From Locusta migratoria (Eukaryota > Arthropoda > Insecta > Orthoptera > Acrididae): 64,000 bases of DNA. Within the stretch, counting starts at the first letter, position 1. Each line of letters starts with the position of its first letter. Under the pieces are notes generated by a model. That model did no database searches and had not been told where the DNA came from. It worked only from the letters and a program-made list of their open reading frames with translations. Where the stretch lies: positions 642,995,398 through 643,059,397 of the forward strand of contig CM048746.1 of assembly GCA_026315105.1 (NCBI GenBank), written 5' to 3'. Positions 51,476 to 62,867 of the stretch are shown piece by piece. The position numbers and the translations under genes were made by a program.

Positions 51476-53377
51476 CAGGGTGCTTCACTAAGTGTGTTTG
51501 CCTCTGTAACTTATAAAATAATAAGTGACGGGAAATTTTAATGTGGTAGGTCAACACAAGGAATGTTACACTTTCTGCGGAGCTATGAATATAGTTTATT
51601 GTATCATTTTCCAAAGAGTTACAGCACAAAGATATATTTTTTAAATGGAACAATAGTTTTTTCTATCGTGCATTGGAATCGTTGAAACCAGATGCGTCCA
51701 AATCAGTTTAAACTACATTACTATCACTGTTAGTTTAGGAGCTACAACCCTTCAAAATTTCAGGGGCAGATACCACACGCTGTACATAATACATGGCTGT
51801 GTGGTGGGTGATGGATGTTACGGCGGTGGGAAGTTGATTTACATGAGATGTTCAAATGTGTGTCCATGTTCCTCAATGCACAATGCAATGCGCCGTCGAA
51901 AGGATCTACGGTCGAGTTGTAACATCGCTGGTGTGACGGAGCGATATGCGTCCTCGATGTGCCGTTTTAGATCATCTGTGGATGTGGGCTCAGTGACATA
52001 AACACGATCCTTTAGATATATTCCCCAAAAAAGAAATCTACTGGTGTTAAATCGGGCGACCTTGCGGGCCATGAATCAGGACCATGGCGTCCCAACCATA
52101 TTCCTGCAAACCTGTTGTTTAGTTCTTCCACAACAGCACTGGCAGAATGGGCTGGGTGACCATCGTGCTGCATCCACGTATGGACTCTCGTTTGTAGACT
52201 GTCATGTTCAAGGAGACCACCCAAACTGTCGGCTATAAAAGCGCGGTATAACTCACCTGTCAGTGTACCTGCGAAGTAGTGTAGACCGATGATTTCATCC
52301 TCAAGGATTCCACACCACATGTTAATAGACCACCTACATTGATGGTCGACAGGTCGTACCCACCGAGGATTGTCTGCGGCCCAATAGTGCATGTTATGAC
52401 GATTTACTGCACCATAATTTGTGAACGTGGACTCACCAGAGAACATAACACTGTGTAAAGACTCCAGCGTGAAATTACGCATGGCCCACTCACAGAATGT
52501 TGCACGGAAATCGTTCCCATGCAGCTCCTGGGTCAGTGACAGGCGGTACGGGTGAAACCTGTAGCCGTGTACTATACGCCACACAGATGTGAGACTGACA
52601 CCAGCGACTGCAGCAACGGCTCGTAAGCTGACATGAGGATCGTGGTGTAGTGCAGCTAAAACAAACACCTCCGTCTCCTCACTTCTTGCAGTTCTTGGTC
52701 TGTTACTGCGGCGCATTACCAAGCTGCCTGTTTACCAAAGTCGTTGTTCGGCACGTAAGAACGTAATGGCTGCCGGGGCTCTTCGCCTAGGATATCTCAC
52801 GGCATACGCCGTGGCTGCTTCAGTGGCATCGTGTCGGCACTCGCCGAGCGTCAGCAACATGTCAACGTACTCGTTGTTCGTGTATGCCATAGTCATCCGC
52901 TGTCAGTAAGTGTGGTATATTGAGCCCCGGTTGTTTGTATGGCTCCAACTGTCGGGTATACGGCCTTGTGGGGCGACAGTCGGCAGTCTAACAGCGAATC
53001 GAGGAAGCTTCTCTCTCCGCGACACCGGCGACGTTACAACTCGGCCGCACCACATTTAGAAGGCGCATTGCATCATGCGCAGCGTTTGCGGTATCTGCCC
53101 CTGAAATTTTGAAGGGTTGTAGCCCCCAAGCTATCAGTGATAGGAATGTAGTTTAAATTGATTTGGACGCAGCTGGTGTCAACGAATACAATGCACGACA
53201 GAAAAAAACTATTGTTCCATTTAAAAAAATTATATCTTTGGAAAAATGATACAATAAACTATGTTCATAGCTCCGCAGAAAGTGTAACATTTCTTGTGTT
53301 GACCTACCGCATTAAAATGACCCGTCTCCTATTATTTTATAAATTACAGAGGCAAACACACTTAGTGAAACAGCCTG
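51476..53377 (-). mobile_element. Tc1/mariner-like element with ~300-bp inverted repeats (M3)
   Basis: TA borders at 51474-51475 and 53378-53379. Left end CAGGGTGCTTCACTAAGTGT; right-end complement CAGGCTGTTTCACTAAGTGT. Inverted repeats run ~300 bp (51476-~51785 and ~53090-53377) and include TGACGGGAAATTTTAATG-like, GAACAATAGTTTTTTCT and CTACAACCCTTCAAAATTTC. The transposase is on the minus strand. Confidence 0.93.
51839..52890 (-). pseudogene. Tc1/mariner-type transposase (M3), DD41D spacing
   Basis: From MAYTNNEYVDMLLTLGECRH (start 52890), an N-terminal DNA-binding part leads to RAEQRLW, a TAA stop, then TGSLVMRRSNRPRTARSEE. Helix-turn-helix-like SLRAVAAVAGVSLTSVWRI follows. The first catalytic site reads VMFSGESTF, with Gly where Asp is expected. 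The second is WMQHDGHPAHSASAVVEELN. The third follows 41 residues later in RSPDLTPVDFFF. A frameshift in the T run near 52025-52035 moves the C-terminus (IYLKDRVYVTEPTSTDDLKR to HGHTFEHLM) into another frame. Full length would be ~350 residues. Three separate defects make it inactive. Confidence 0.9.
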
Positions 53378-53379
53378 TA

Positions 53380-54240
53380 TATCGTGCAGTGTAGCAAGAG
53401 GCCGGAGACGGGCAGGTAGCAGGTAGCAGGCGGCAGGTAGTGTGGTGTTTGCGCTAATGCCTGGCCGCAGACGGCGATGCCCCCCTCATTTTTCTCCATT
53501 TATCCGGCCTTTTATTTGCGGCGGATGCTGGCGCCGTTTATTGCATTCCTGGGCTCCGCTTCCGCCTCGCCTCCTCCCCGGGTATTGTCCTTCGAACCCT
53601 CCGCCCCCGCCGCCTCGCGGGTAATCACCCCGGCCAGTGGCGGGCTGCTAGCCGCGCTCTCGCTGTGCAGACACTGCAGGCTCCTCCCCAGGCGCTCGCT
53701 CCACTTGTCGCTGTCTCGTTCTCTGCCAGCTAGGCGGCAGCAGCAAAGGTCAAAGCTATCCACTTGGCGCTGCTCATTTTTCCTCCTCGTCGTCATCTCC
53801 AGTTAAAAGCGCAGGCTGTCCCGAGGTCGCGAGCTAGGTCTACGTCCCACCTCAGAAGCAATCATTCTGTATGCATCTGGGCCCGCTGCGTCACATGTGT
53901 CTTATAACGACATTGTCAGAAACTTTGCTGTATCAAAGACGCTGTTATAGGAAGAAATCCTCTTACAAATATATAAATGGAACGTGGGACGTGTGTCCGT
54001 ATATTTCACTTGGTAGCCAAAATTATTCACTGCACACCAACGGCGGTTATACATGAGAGTAGCCTTTAGGTTGGCAGTGTGCACTATGGCGTTTTGGTCG
54101 CGGTGTGTGGCGGTGGGTGAGTGTGGCGAACAAAAATCCGTAAAATGTGGAGCAATACGACGATCGACAGATGCTCAAATATAAAAAGACTCAAAGATAA
54201 AACACTGGAAACACAAGACATGGATTTGATTTGATTTTCT
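53380..54240. other. Unassigned; CpG-rich at ~53400-53830
   Basis: The frames in the CpG-rich part overlap on both strands and show no domain. The remainder is featureless. Confidence 0.35.
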
Positions 54241-54249
54241 CAGGGAAGC

Positions 54250-54581
54250 CAAAACAGTCTTGGTCCAACCCGCCACTGCCCGTATCGAAACGAAGTTTAT
54301 TGTGCGGTATCGCTCCCTGTGTATCTAGTAAAGCCAACCAATGCCCTTGAACAGTGCAAGGAGTCCCTTTACCAGTTCTTTATTAGACACAGTTTCTTCG
54401 GGTCTGGTTGTCCCAAATGTTCTGTGCTTCTCTCCCATGCAATGCATTCGAAGACTAGACGTAATGCAGTTTCATCACCGTCATCACAGATCCTACATTT
54501 AGGGTCCTCTTCTGTTATTCCCATTGTATGTAGGTGAACACATACAATAATTAAGTATTACCTACACAGGCAATACACCAG
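54250..54581 (-). pseudogene. LINE ORF2 C-terminal zinc-finger fragment
   Basis: Minus frame: VHLHTMGITEEDPKCRICDD, GDETALRLVFECIAWERSTE and HLGQPDPKKLCLIKNW, then a stop, then SLHCSRALVGFTRY. The H-L-H-x-x-G...C-x-x-C-D...ET...F-EC pattern is the tail of LINE ORF2 proteins that ends in a CCHC-like region. Different from the 28.2 kb LINE. The upstream side is cut by a SINE. Confidence 0.7.
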
Positions 54582-54593
54582 TGATCTCAATAT

Positions 54594-54772
54594 GGGGACT
54601 AAGGCGCTCCAGTCACGGTCTTCTCGGCCACTACGGTCGGGGGTTCGAATCCCCCCTCGGGCATGGATATTTGTGCCGTCCTTAGTATTAGCTAGTTCAT
54701 AAGTAGTTTGTAAGTTTAGGGACTGATGACCCCGTAGTTAAGGCCCATAGACTATACAAACATTTGAACATT
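54594..54772 (+). mobile_element. SINE type A, 5'-truncated
   Basis: Starts at GGGGACTAAGGCGCTCCAGT, lacking the first ~20 bp of the head. The 12-bp target duplication TGATCTCAATAT (54582-54593, 54773-54784) shows that truncation occurred at insertion. Confidence 0.95.
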
Positions 54773-54784
54773 TGATCTCAATAT

Positions 54785-55465
54785 AAACACTGGAAAGACA
54801 ACTGTAGTGCTTATGATCAAAATATTGACAACTGTATTAGCAGTTCCGTGTCGATAGCTATAAGATGGTGGATGATACAACAGTTGAAAGTCGTCAGCTT
54901 ATATAAAATTCGGACTGAAGACCAGCGATGACTTTTGACAGTATAATAGCAAAGAGGTTATATACAGCGAAACATGACGCACATTCTTTAGTTGTTTTTC
55001 TGCAACAAGCGTACGAATAAAGAAATCTAAGGGCATATTGAAGTTTGGAAAGGACAACTACCGTGAAACATGCCAAAGCGTAAGAAAGAAATTTCGCGTT
55101 CTCCATCCGTTTCTAAAAGACAGAAAACGGCGCTGAAAAGTGAATCTACAGACGATAGAAACTTGAAATTTGTAGACGTCGTTTATCTTACACTGTAGGC
55201 ATCAGCGATTTTTCGATATTCCCATCCCTAAGGCGGTGAAATAGAGAATGAACGGTTTTTTGAAAATACGTTGCTATTCATTCAATTTTGAAAAAGAAAT
55301 ACAAAACTTCCGATTTAGCTTTCTGATTGGAATTTTAAAAAGACGTGTTTCGACTTTTTTGAAATTCAACCATTAAGCGGGTGAAATAAGGGAAAATCTC
55401 TAAAGGGTGCTACTAAGACTATTTTGATGCTAGAGATGTGAAAATTTGTGTTTGGAACCATGGTT
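54785..55465. other. Unassigned AT-rich DNA
   Basis: No gene recognised. 55190-55460 has the look of an old repeat (runs of GGTGAAATA-type words) that leads into the 55466 repeat. Confidence 0.35.
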
Positions 55466-55635
55466 GTAATTAACAAAAAGTGCGTTTCGCAATGATTTGA
55501 ATTCTGTCAAAAATTGTGCAATAGGGAGTGGCAAGTTGTATGAAAATACTTGATTAGGAAAGCATTTTTAAAGCCAAATCTATGATAATTTATATTTAGA
55601 ACTAGAAACAACCAATGCAAACCATCCAGTCTACG
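55466..55635. repeat. Interspersed repeat, direct copy of 8-175
   Basis: See 8-175. Here it runs directly into a hammerhead-like motif and, after a SINE, a Penelope-like GIY-YIG fragment, so it may be part of a Penelope-like element. Confidence 0.65.
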
Positions 55636-55644
55636 TTGTTTATT

Positions 55645-55692
55645 AATTACAACAGGCCTGTTTCAACAGAATTGTCATCTTCAGGTTTTTGT
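55645..55692 (-). ncRNA. Hammerhead-like ribozyme motif
   Basis: Minus order: CTGAAGA, U, stem II GACA/UGUU, GAAA, stem III ACAG/CUGU around GC, then a UU in the cleavage position and GTAATTAATAAAC. Stem I is weak (2 bp). Same extra U as the 26.6 kb motifs. Confidence 0.4.
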
Positions 55693-55759
55693 GAAGAAAA
55701 TATGCATAACATAGGAATAATATTGCAATTTTGAACGTGATAACACAGACTAATAACAC

Positions 55760-56004
55760 GAGGAAGGATGGAAGCTTAGGTTTTAACACCCCGTCGACAG
55801 CTTGGTCATTAGAGACAGAGCTGACGCTCGGATTTTTGGGTAAGGATATCGACTGTGCCCTTTGTAAGGAACCATCCCGGCATGTGCTTCAAGTGATTTA
55901 GAAAAATAACGGAAAACCTAAATCTGGATGGCCGGAGGTGGGATTTGAACCACCATCGATCCGAATACGAGTCCAGTGTGTTACCACTGCGCCACCTCAC
56001 TCGG
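55760..56004 (-). mobile_element. SINE type V
   Basis: Minus-strand head CGAGTGAGGTGGCGCAGTGG, body TTTAGGTTTTCCGTTATTTT and GGGATGGTTCCTTACAAAGG, end GACGGGGTGTTAAAACC and TTCCATCCTTCC. Near full length. Confidence 0.88.
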
Positions 56005-56167
56005 TATAACATAAGTACAATAAGTTTACGTACATTAATTTTTACTCCCTTGTAACGTCATTGTCATACTTGCTGTCATGATGATTTGACTATTTCATTG
56101 CTAAAATCTGCTTATCAGACACGACACAATCTTCGAACCCTACTGCAATCAGGGCATATAAAAACAC

Positions 56168-56190
56168 CTATATATATATATATATATATA
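56168..56190. repeat. (TA)n microsatellite
   Basis: Ten or more TA units directly before the GIY-YIG frame. Confidence 0.9.
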
Positions 56191-56516
56191 AAATCAAATG
56201 TAAGCAATGTGATATGTTTTACATAGGGGAGGCTGGAAGTAACTTCAATATCAGATATCGTGAACACTTTAGAAATTGTGACAGCAATACATCAACCTCC
56301 TTCCAGCACTTGAAATCACAACATATAGATGACGAAATAGAACGAGCTATCCACATTTTACACATTACACAAAAGGGACCAATTATGAAAGTCCTTCAAG
56401 AAATTGAAATTTATTCACACACAATGCTTTACCATCAAGAAATTTTGAATGTGCAGATCCATATGAAACATAATAACTACACAGAAAATTATATTTATCC
56501 TATTCTGCCAAAGAGA
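56190..56516 (+). pseudogene. GIY-YIG domain of Penelope-like element
   Basis: The frame runs from KIKCKQCDMFYIGEAGSNFN through IRYREHFRNC, SFQHLKSQHIDDEIERAIHI and LQEIEIYSHTMLYHQEILN to YIYPILPKR and a TAA. FYIGEAGSNF is the YIG half of GIY-YIG with the conserved Gly. RYREH holds the Arg of the second motif, and the CK-x-C just before is typical of the Penelope linker. In Penelope-like retroelements this endonuclease lies C-terminal to the reverse transcriptase, which is absent here. A (TA)n run precedes it (56168-56190). A full domain with an intact stop; upstream truncated. Confidence 0.8.
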
Positions 56517-56519
56517 TAA

Positions 56520-59257
56520 AAAGAAAAGCGAAATCTACAAACATAGCAGACATCATACTATTACGACATTAATAGTAATCGCAGCAAACAAATAATCACG
56601 CTAATAATTACATTAAATCGTTAAGAAAGTTGTAAATCATAAAACGTTCGACAAATATATCCATACTAAATTCCTGCACTATACTTTTAATTATTTTAAA
56701 GGATGGAGATAAAAGACGTAAATTAAACCCTTCATGTTGAATGTCTCTAGAGATGAACTACAATTACGCTAAGTGCCTAATAATGAAAAGATACTCTCCT
56801 TACCTTTGTATTCTTCATAATCTCAGAACATTTTCAAATTCAAATATTCCACAACATTATCACACATAATAAAATTCAAATGATTCAAGCTCAGATTGCA
56901 ATTTGCGACTACATTCCAAGGCTGCCTGTACAACACTACTCCTGGTCACCCTTCGAAGGCCGGGGACCCAACTCAGTAATCTCAAACGCGGGGTAGCGCA
57001 CACCAAAGATTGTACTCGCGCAGCCAAAGATATGATTTTACAGGCATTCAACGTTATTAACATTGCATACCTACGTTTCACGTTATATTGGAACACTCAC
57101 ATGTTTTATCAACATAATTTTTAACATGGGTCATAGATGTTTATAACGCGGAAACGATGTTACAGAAATATTACATAAAGGTACATCTATATAGGTAATA
57201 CATCTTATATTAAAGATATTGGTGTATAGACATCTTCCTGTATTCGAATGCAACGTTGCATCAACATTTCAACGAAATCAGGCAAGATCTTTAGGAGGTT
57301 ATCGGTTTTGCGCAAACAAACATTTACCGTACATTTTTATTAATATCGACGAACCTTTTATACTCTGAAAGCGGTTTCGTAAATAGTATTTAAAAGTGAA
57401 ATTATTCCAGAAATGCGAAAAATGGAGTTGACCCTCTTGTGGTCTGAACGCTCTCTATGCTACTGTGAGTTAGTGAACCAGAGAGGTGGCTCTGTGATTG
57501 TAAAAATGAAAGTAATAAAATAACATGTTTCGATGATCGACTGATAATTTTGGTAATATTCCGCGAAGTAGCGGGAGGCTTTTGTCCATCAGCGTAAATG
57601 GCGACAGGCGCGATTATTGTAGTCGTATCGCTATACTGCAATCTGTAATGCAGCTGAAACGCGTTGGTGGGCAGCTGCTTTGACTGGTGTTTGTCAAACG
57701 ATTCCTAGAATATTATTTGGATGAGTATCGGGAAATGATGAAAAAAACTTTTAATTTGTCAAAGTGGTCGGCGCTTGGATAGAAACGAAAACAGGAATCA
57801 CATTATTGTACAATATTGCTGCGTATAATTGATAGTCTGTGGAGGAATTCAGAAGGATTTTAAATTTGTCTATTGCAATGGTCATTTCACTCACATAAAT
57901 AAACGAAAACGAAACATACGCAATATAACTCAGTACGTGGAGTATTAAATAAATAGATATTTTTATACAACTACCGAAAAGCTGACGAAATATCTCAGTG
58001 GAACTAAATACGAAAGTTGGGACAAAAGTCATGGCAACTATATTTTTTCTTGCAGATACTGGTTGGAAAATGACATATATAAACGTAACAACATGTGTGG
58101 ACAATGAATAGCACGAAAATATCGTAACACACTAATTTGTTACGGTAGTATACAGGGCAACATGACCTTCACGGTACAAAAGAATGTAAAAGTAGTACAG
58201 AAACCTGGGCATACAGATCCTGAAAGTTTTAATATTTCTGGCTTACAGCCATAATATTAAGATTGAGAATTGCTTCAGTACAGCAGGTTAGAACCAGTAG
58301 GCGACAGTGGTAGAAGCTGGTGAGAACCAAGACAGGTGGTACAACAGGTCGGGTTCTCATGGGAAAGAGCACTGGCAACTTTTCCCGAATACTAGGGAAG
58401 TCCCCGAGCGGCAGGCACTGGACGCCGATTGGCTGTAGTACTGGCGGTCACGCGTCAAAACGCGATCATATTTTTATTAATACTTAATAAACTAATTATT
58501 TATTCATGTCAAATTCAAGTTAGGAAACCTCTCAAAGCCAAGATGTGGCCTGAGTAGATATCATATAACAACTATTGCAAAATTAATAAACAAAACAATT
58601 AATATAAGACGGAGGATGCACGGCGGCCTTGTTTGTGCGCCAAATTGCTGAGCGAAGCCAGCCTTGCATCGAGCCGCCACACTTCAGTTCACAACACGCA
58701 TTCGGAGGAATAACATGTAGCTCTCGCATACGTAGGCGGTCATGAGACATAGATTTATCACTTTAGAACAATGCGAATTGACATAATATTGAACTTCCAG
58801 TTAAGACAATGTGTATCGAGTGTATATTTATATGTGGTTAGCTAGTTTTCTGCATTATTTAAATAAATTAGCTGGCATCCCAAGAACTTCAGCATTATTC
58901 CGTAATTAGATGAGTTCCTGCCAATAGTTTAATAATTGTAGCCTCACTTCAAGAACTCCGACCTCTGTGCTACCATCTTCGTGGGGACGACAGCTATGGA
59001 AGACGTCATTGCTGAACTTCATAATTTCTACTCTTCACACAGTGCAGTGGGGAGTAACTACAACACTCGCGGTACAAACGCAAACTGTTGTGCGTCATCC
59101 AAGGCAACATGGAGGAGGAAAGAAATTATATAGGACCGGTTTACATACCCCCTATAGAAATTTTCCAGTTGTAATACTGCTGCTGTCATCACACGGTGCC
59201 AACAATATTACAGGTCGTACCAAACGGTGCTCATCACTGGTTGACAGACGTCCTTGC
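56520..59257. other. Unassigned non-coding DNA
   Basis: 2.7 kb, mostly AT-rich, with no gene or repeat I can name. Small frames at 57402-57641 and 57751-58104 (minus) lack family motifs. Confidence 0.35.
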
Positions 59258-59267
59258 TGAAACTTCC

Positions 59268-59469
59268 CTGCCGGCCTCAGTGGCCAAGGGGACTGAGGCG
59301 CTCCAGTCACGGTCTGCACGGCCACTACGGTCGGGGGCTCGAATCCCCCATCGGGCATGGATATTTGTGCCGTCCTTAGTCTTAGCTAGTTCGTAAGTAG
59401 TTTGTAAGATTAGGGATTGATGACCCCGTAGTTAAGTCCCATAAGTTCTACAAACATTTGAACATTTTT
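59268..59469 (+). mobile_element. SINE type A
   Basis: Full copy with several changes (GCCTCAGTGGCCAAGG head, GGGGCTCGAATCC box B). Target duplication TGAAACTTCC / TGAAACTTTCC at 59258-59267 and 59470-59480. It ends in a T run before the duplication. Confidence 0.92.
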
Positions 59470-59714
59470 TGAAACTTTCCTACTCACTGTGCTACTGTAC
59501 TGTATGGTAGGACGTTATTTTCAAGGGCTTCCACTAATTCACTGTGATATTCCATGCCATTTCTTCCATGGAGAACGTCTGTTTTGATGTAAGCACGCTG
59601 CTCTATTCGGGTTACTTCCATCTCGTACGACACTCAACTGACTGATTTCACAGCCCTCGCTGCCCTGCTACCTGTTATCACAGAGCCATTTGTTATTCTG
59701 CATTCACACTATGC

Positions 59715-60177
59715 AGTCGCGTCGTTCAAATATGGAGTTGCAGAGTGATATGAAATGGAACGAACATACAAGGACAGTTGTGAGTAAGGCGGATAGCCGA
59801 CTTCGGTTTATTGGAAGAACTTTGGGAAGATGTACTTCATCTGTAAAGGAGACCGCGTAAAAAAGCTTGTACGACCACGTCTTAAGAATTGCTATAGTGT
59901 TTGGGACCCGCAGCAGATCAGTTTAAAGGAAGATAAAGAAGCAGTTCAGAGGCGAGCAGCTAGGTTCGTTACTGGTAGGTTCGACAAGTGCGCGAGGGTC
60001 GCGGAAATGCTCCGGGAACTCAAATGAAGATTGCTGGAGGAAAGACGAACTTCTTTTCTAGAAAATTTAGAGACCTGGAATTCGAAGCTGACTCCAGAAC
60101 GATCTTGCTGCTGCCTACTTATATTTTGCGTAGAGATCACCTTACGGCGGATTGCGGAGTATGTACGTAGATGTAGA
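59715..60177 (+). pseudogene. Jockey-like LINE fragment, 3' end
   Basis: Broken frames give VASFKY, RTLG-like remnants, LVRPRLKNCYSVWDPQQ, ISLKEDKEAVQRRAARFVTG and RFDKCARVAEMLREL, then EERRTSFLENL and RRIAEYVRRCRC. The 3' end GTACGTAGATGTAGATGC is the family tail. Close to 37850-38300 but with more stops. The reverse transcriptase core is absent. Confidence 0.85.
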
Positions 60178-60838
60178 TGCCTGCAGAACTTCCAGAAACT
60201 TTTATGTTTGTGATCCGTTCACACATCTATGAGAACGAAAATGGCGTAACTGCCGTGTTGTACCTGACGATGAGAACAGCGCGTCACAGTTGTGAAAACA
60301 AAGCCGCAAATGAAAGGTGGCAACAGCAGTATTTATATTTGAATTCGTAATGTTCGCTCACGGGATATAAACTCGTCTCGCCGTGAAATTACAGAAAATG
60401 CTCTGATTGTCGGAACAGCGACCGCATTAAAACGTAAAAAAAAAAAAAAAAAAATGAAATTCCAGTCGGAGGCAAAGTATAGCCGTATGTATTCAATCAG
60501 CCGAGCATTTCGCCTGTGGCGCTGCGGTGACCCGCGTAGAAAAGTCCTTACGAGGCCGCTAAATGTCGCATCTCCCTTTTACTGTCACTATTTGGCGTTG
60601 ACCTTTCCATGTAAACTGTGTCCAAAGTTCGCACTGATCACTATTTGTCCGTTGACCTTTCCATGAACACTGTCTCCCAAAGTCCTCACTGATCGAATCA
60701 TGTTTCAACTCTTGTTCTTACTCCCGAAACGCGTTATCGATAACAGACGATTTCGTTGTCTCCTGAGTTTTCATTCTGCAGAGAAGTAAACAAAGAAAAA
60801 TTGTATCGTTAATATGTTTCCATCAATGTGATTAATCT
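60178..60838. other. Unassigned; A run at 60436-60454
   Basis: No gene recognised. Two similar words CGTTGACCTTTCCATG (about 60597 and 60652) form a small local duplication of ~55 bp. Confidence 0.35.
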
Positions 60839-61117
60839 TACAAGGGGAACACAAAGTATGGTACCAACGAATTTTGATGAGTCGCAGGTATGTTGTGAGG
60901 GAATTCCTCCAGACCATAAGGCTAAAAGGATTTGTTCCAATTTCCATGAAAATCGTGATAAAATTCGCATCAAATTCCTACACGTAATGTGTATACTTGT
61001 ACATGGCATTATCGCTCAGCGAGTCAGAGTGGTGTAATCGGGAAGATGCGAAGCTCCCATGCAGACGATTTGGGTTCACGTCCTATGTGGGTCAAGTATT
61101 TTTCACACCTGTCCGAT
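60839..61117 (+). repeat. Repeat E
   Basis: ACAAGGGGAACACAAAGTAT, GATGAGTCGCAGGTATGTTG, GGAATTCCTCCAGACCATAA and CATGAAAATCGTGATAAAAT, then tRNA-like AGCGAGTCAGAGTGGTGTAA and GGGTTCACGTCC. Confidence 0.8.
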
Positions 61118-61413
61118 GATTCATTGTACATAATTGTATATTTTTATAAGCATTCTTATGCAAACGTTAGAGTAAATGGTCAGGATAATAACATGTAACA
61201 TTCGCTCAATACGTTGTTTATTGCGCGACGAATATGTTATTTATTCTATTATTTCGAAGCACACTTTTAAGGCAACTGAAGCATATTTCGAAATCAGTAA
61301 ACAGTCTGTTGCTAACACCTATAATATTTGGGCAACATTAAATAACTATATGTTTACAGATCCTGACTGTGCTGTTTTTATTCCCTCCTATGCCGTGTGT
61401 ACCCACGCGACGC

Positions 61414-61621
61414 CGCTGTGGAGTAGCCGAGCGGTCTAAAGCGTCTCGCTGCGGAGCGCGCGGTTGCTCGCCGTGGAGGTTCAAGTCCTCCCTGGGGCAT
61501 GGGTGTGTGTGTGTGTGTTTGTCCGTAGGTTAGTTTACCTAGGTTTAAGTAGTTTGTAAGCTACGGACTGATGACCACGCAGTGTGGTCCGATAGATTTA
61601 CAGACATTTGAACATTTGAAA
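61414..61621 (+). mobile_element. SINE type B
   Basis: Head GCTGTGGAGTAGCCGAGCGG, box B-like GGTTCAAGTCC, (GT)n, and the hairpin CGGACTGATGACCACGCAGT...GGTCCG. Target duplication CCACGCGACGC at 61403-61413 and 61622-61632. Confidence 0.95.
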
Positions 61622-61879
61622 CCACGCGACGCGTCCCAATGGACTATTATGCTACGGCCAGACAGGTAGTCATTCGCAGCGTGCAACAAAAAGTGCAAAA
61701 CGGAGAAAGAATGCGCTATGATAGAAGCAGGCCCATCACACGAAACTTCTTCAGAAATGGATGCGTGTGATGAGCAGTCAAAAGTTGAACTCACTAACGC
61801 CTTAAAAATAAGCCGAATGTCTGCTTCGCAATCTGAATCTGCTCACAAACATACCGCCAAGTATAATTTGTAACAATAG

Positions 61880-62129
61880 TTCTGCCATCAGGAATCAAAC
61901 CCGGGTCACCTACGTGGGAGCCGAGCGCCTTGCCCATTACTCCACACTGCCTCGCTGAGCGGTAATTGCCATGTCAGGGAATTTGATGCGAGTTTGATCA
62001 CGATTTTCGTGGAAATCAAGGCCCATTGGAACAAATGCTTTTAGCTTGTTGGTCTGGAGGAATTCCCTCACAACATACCTGCGACCCATCAAAATCCGTT
62101 GGTACCATATTTGGTGTTCCCCTTGTGAG
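61880..62129 (-). repeat. Repeat E, full copy
   Basis: Minus strand: GGGGAACACCAAATATGGTA, GATGGGTCGCAGGTATGTTG and GGAATTCCTCCAGACCAACA to tRNA-like AGCGAGGCAGTGTGGAGTAA and GGGTTTGATTCC. The best-preserved copy in the window. Confidence 0.82.
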
Positions 62130-62142
62130 AGACTTGCGGCAG

Positions 62143-62357
62143 GCCGGCCGCGGTGGCCAAGGGGACTCAGGCGCTCCAGTCATGGTCTGCACGGCCACTA
62201 CGGTCGGGGGTTCGAATCCCCCCTCGAGCATGGATATTTGTGCCGTCCTTAGTCTTAGTTAGTTCTTAAGTAGTTTGTAAGTTTAGGGACTGATGACCCC
62301 GTAGTTAAGTCCCATAGACTATACAAACAACAAAAACAAAAAACAACGAAAATGTTT
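62143..62357 (+). mobile_element. SINE type A
   Basis: Full copy with an atypical CA-rich end (ACAAACAACAAAAACAAAAA). The 13-bp target duplication AGACTTGCGGCAG lies at 62130-62142 and 62358-62370. Confidence 0.95.
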
Positions 62358-62370
62358 AGACTTGCGGCAG

Positions 62371-62867
62371 ATAATATACTGAAAGGATTGAGGAAGAAAA
62401 TGCACCTGTTTAAAGACGTAACTACCCATTTTCTGGGACATTTTTCTTCTTGAGTTGTTGCACCTTTACTGAACGACATAAAAAATGTCGAATGTCCGCC
62501 ATTGATACATGTGTGAAGATAACAGCGAAGTATTGCCCTTCGGGCCTCCCAATTTGCCAACGTCGTCGCCACCGCCTACGCGCCTTCGATGGCCACCTAA
62601 AAGAAATTTTCTCTGCTGAGGCAGGCAGTCTTCGATTCTTATACGGCGTTGCCACAGCCATTCATTTCGACGCGGCGATGCTCCACTCTGATAAGATGTG
62701 CCGAAATGATCGATGACTGGCTGCATGGAAAAACGTAAATTTTTGAATTGTCCAACAAACACGCAAAGGTGACGCCGAGGGTGGCGATTAATTGCATTTA
62801 ATCTTTAATGGTAATTACTCTTTGACAATCGATTCTGGATGCAGCTGTTTCTTTCAATGACCTATGC
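62371..62867. other. Unassigned DNA
   Basis: Overlapping ~90-codon frames on both strands at 62422-62762, with no recognised domain. Confidence 0.35.
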
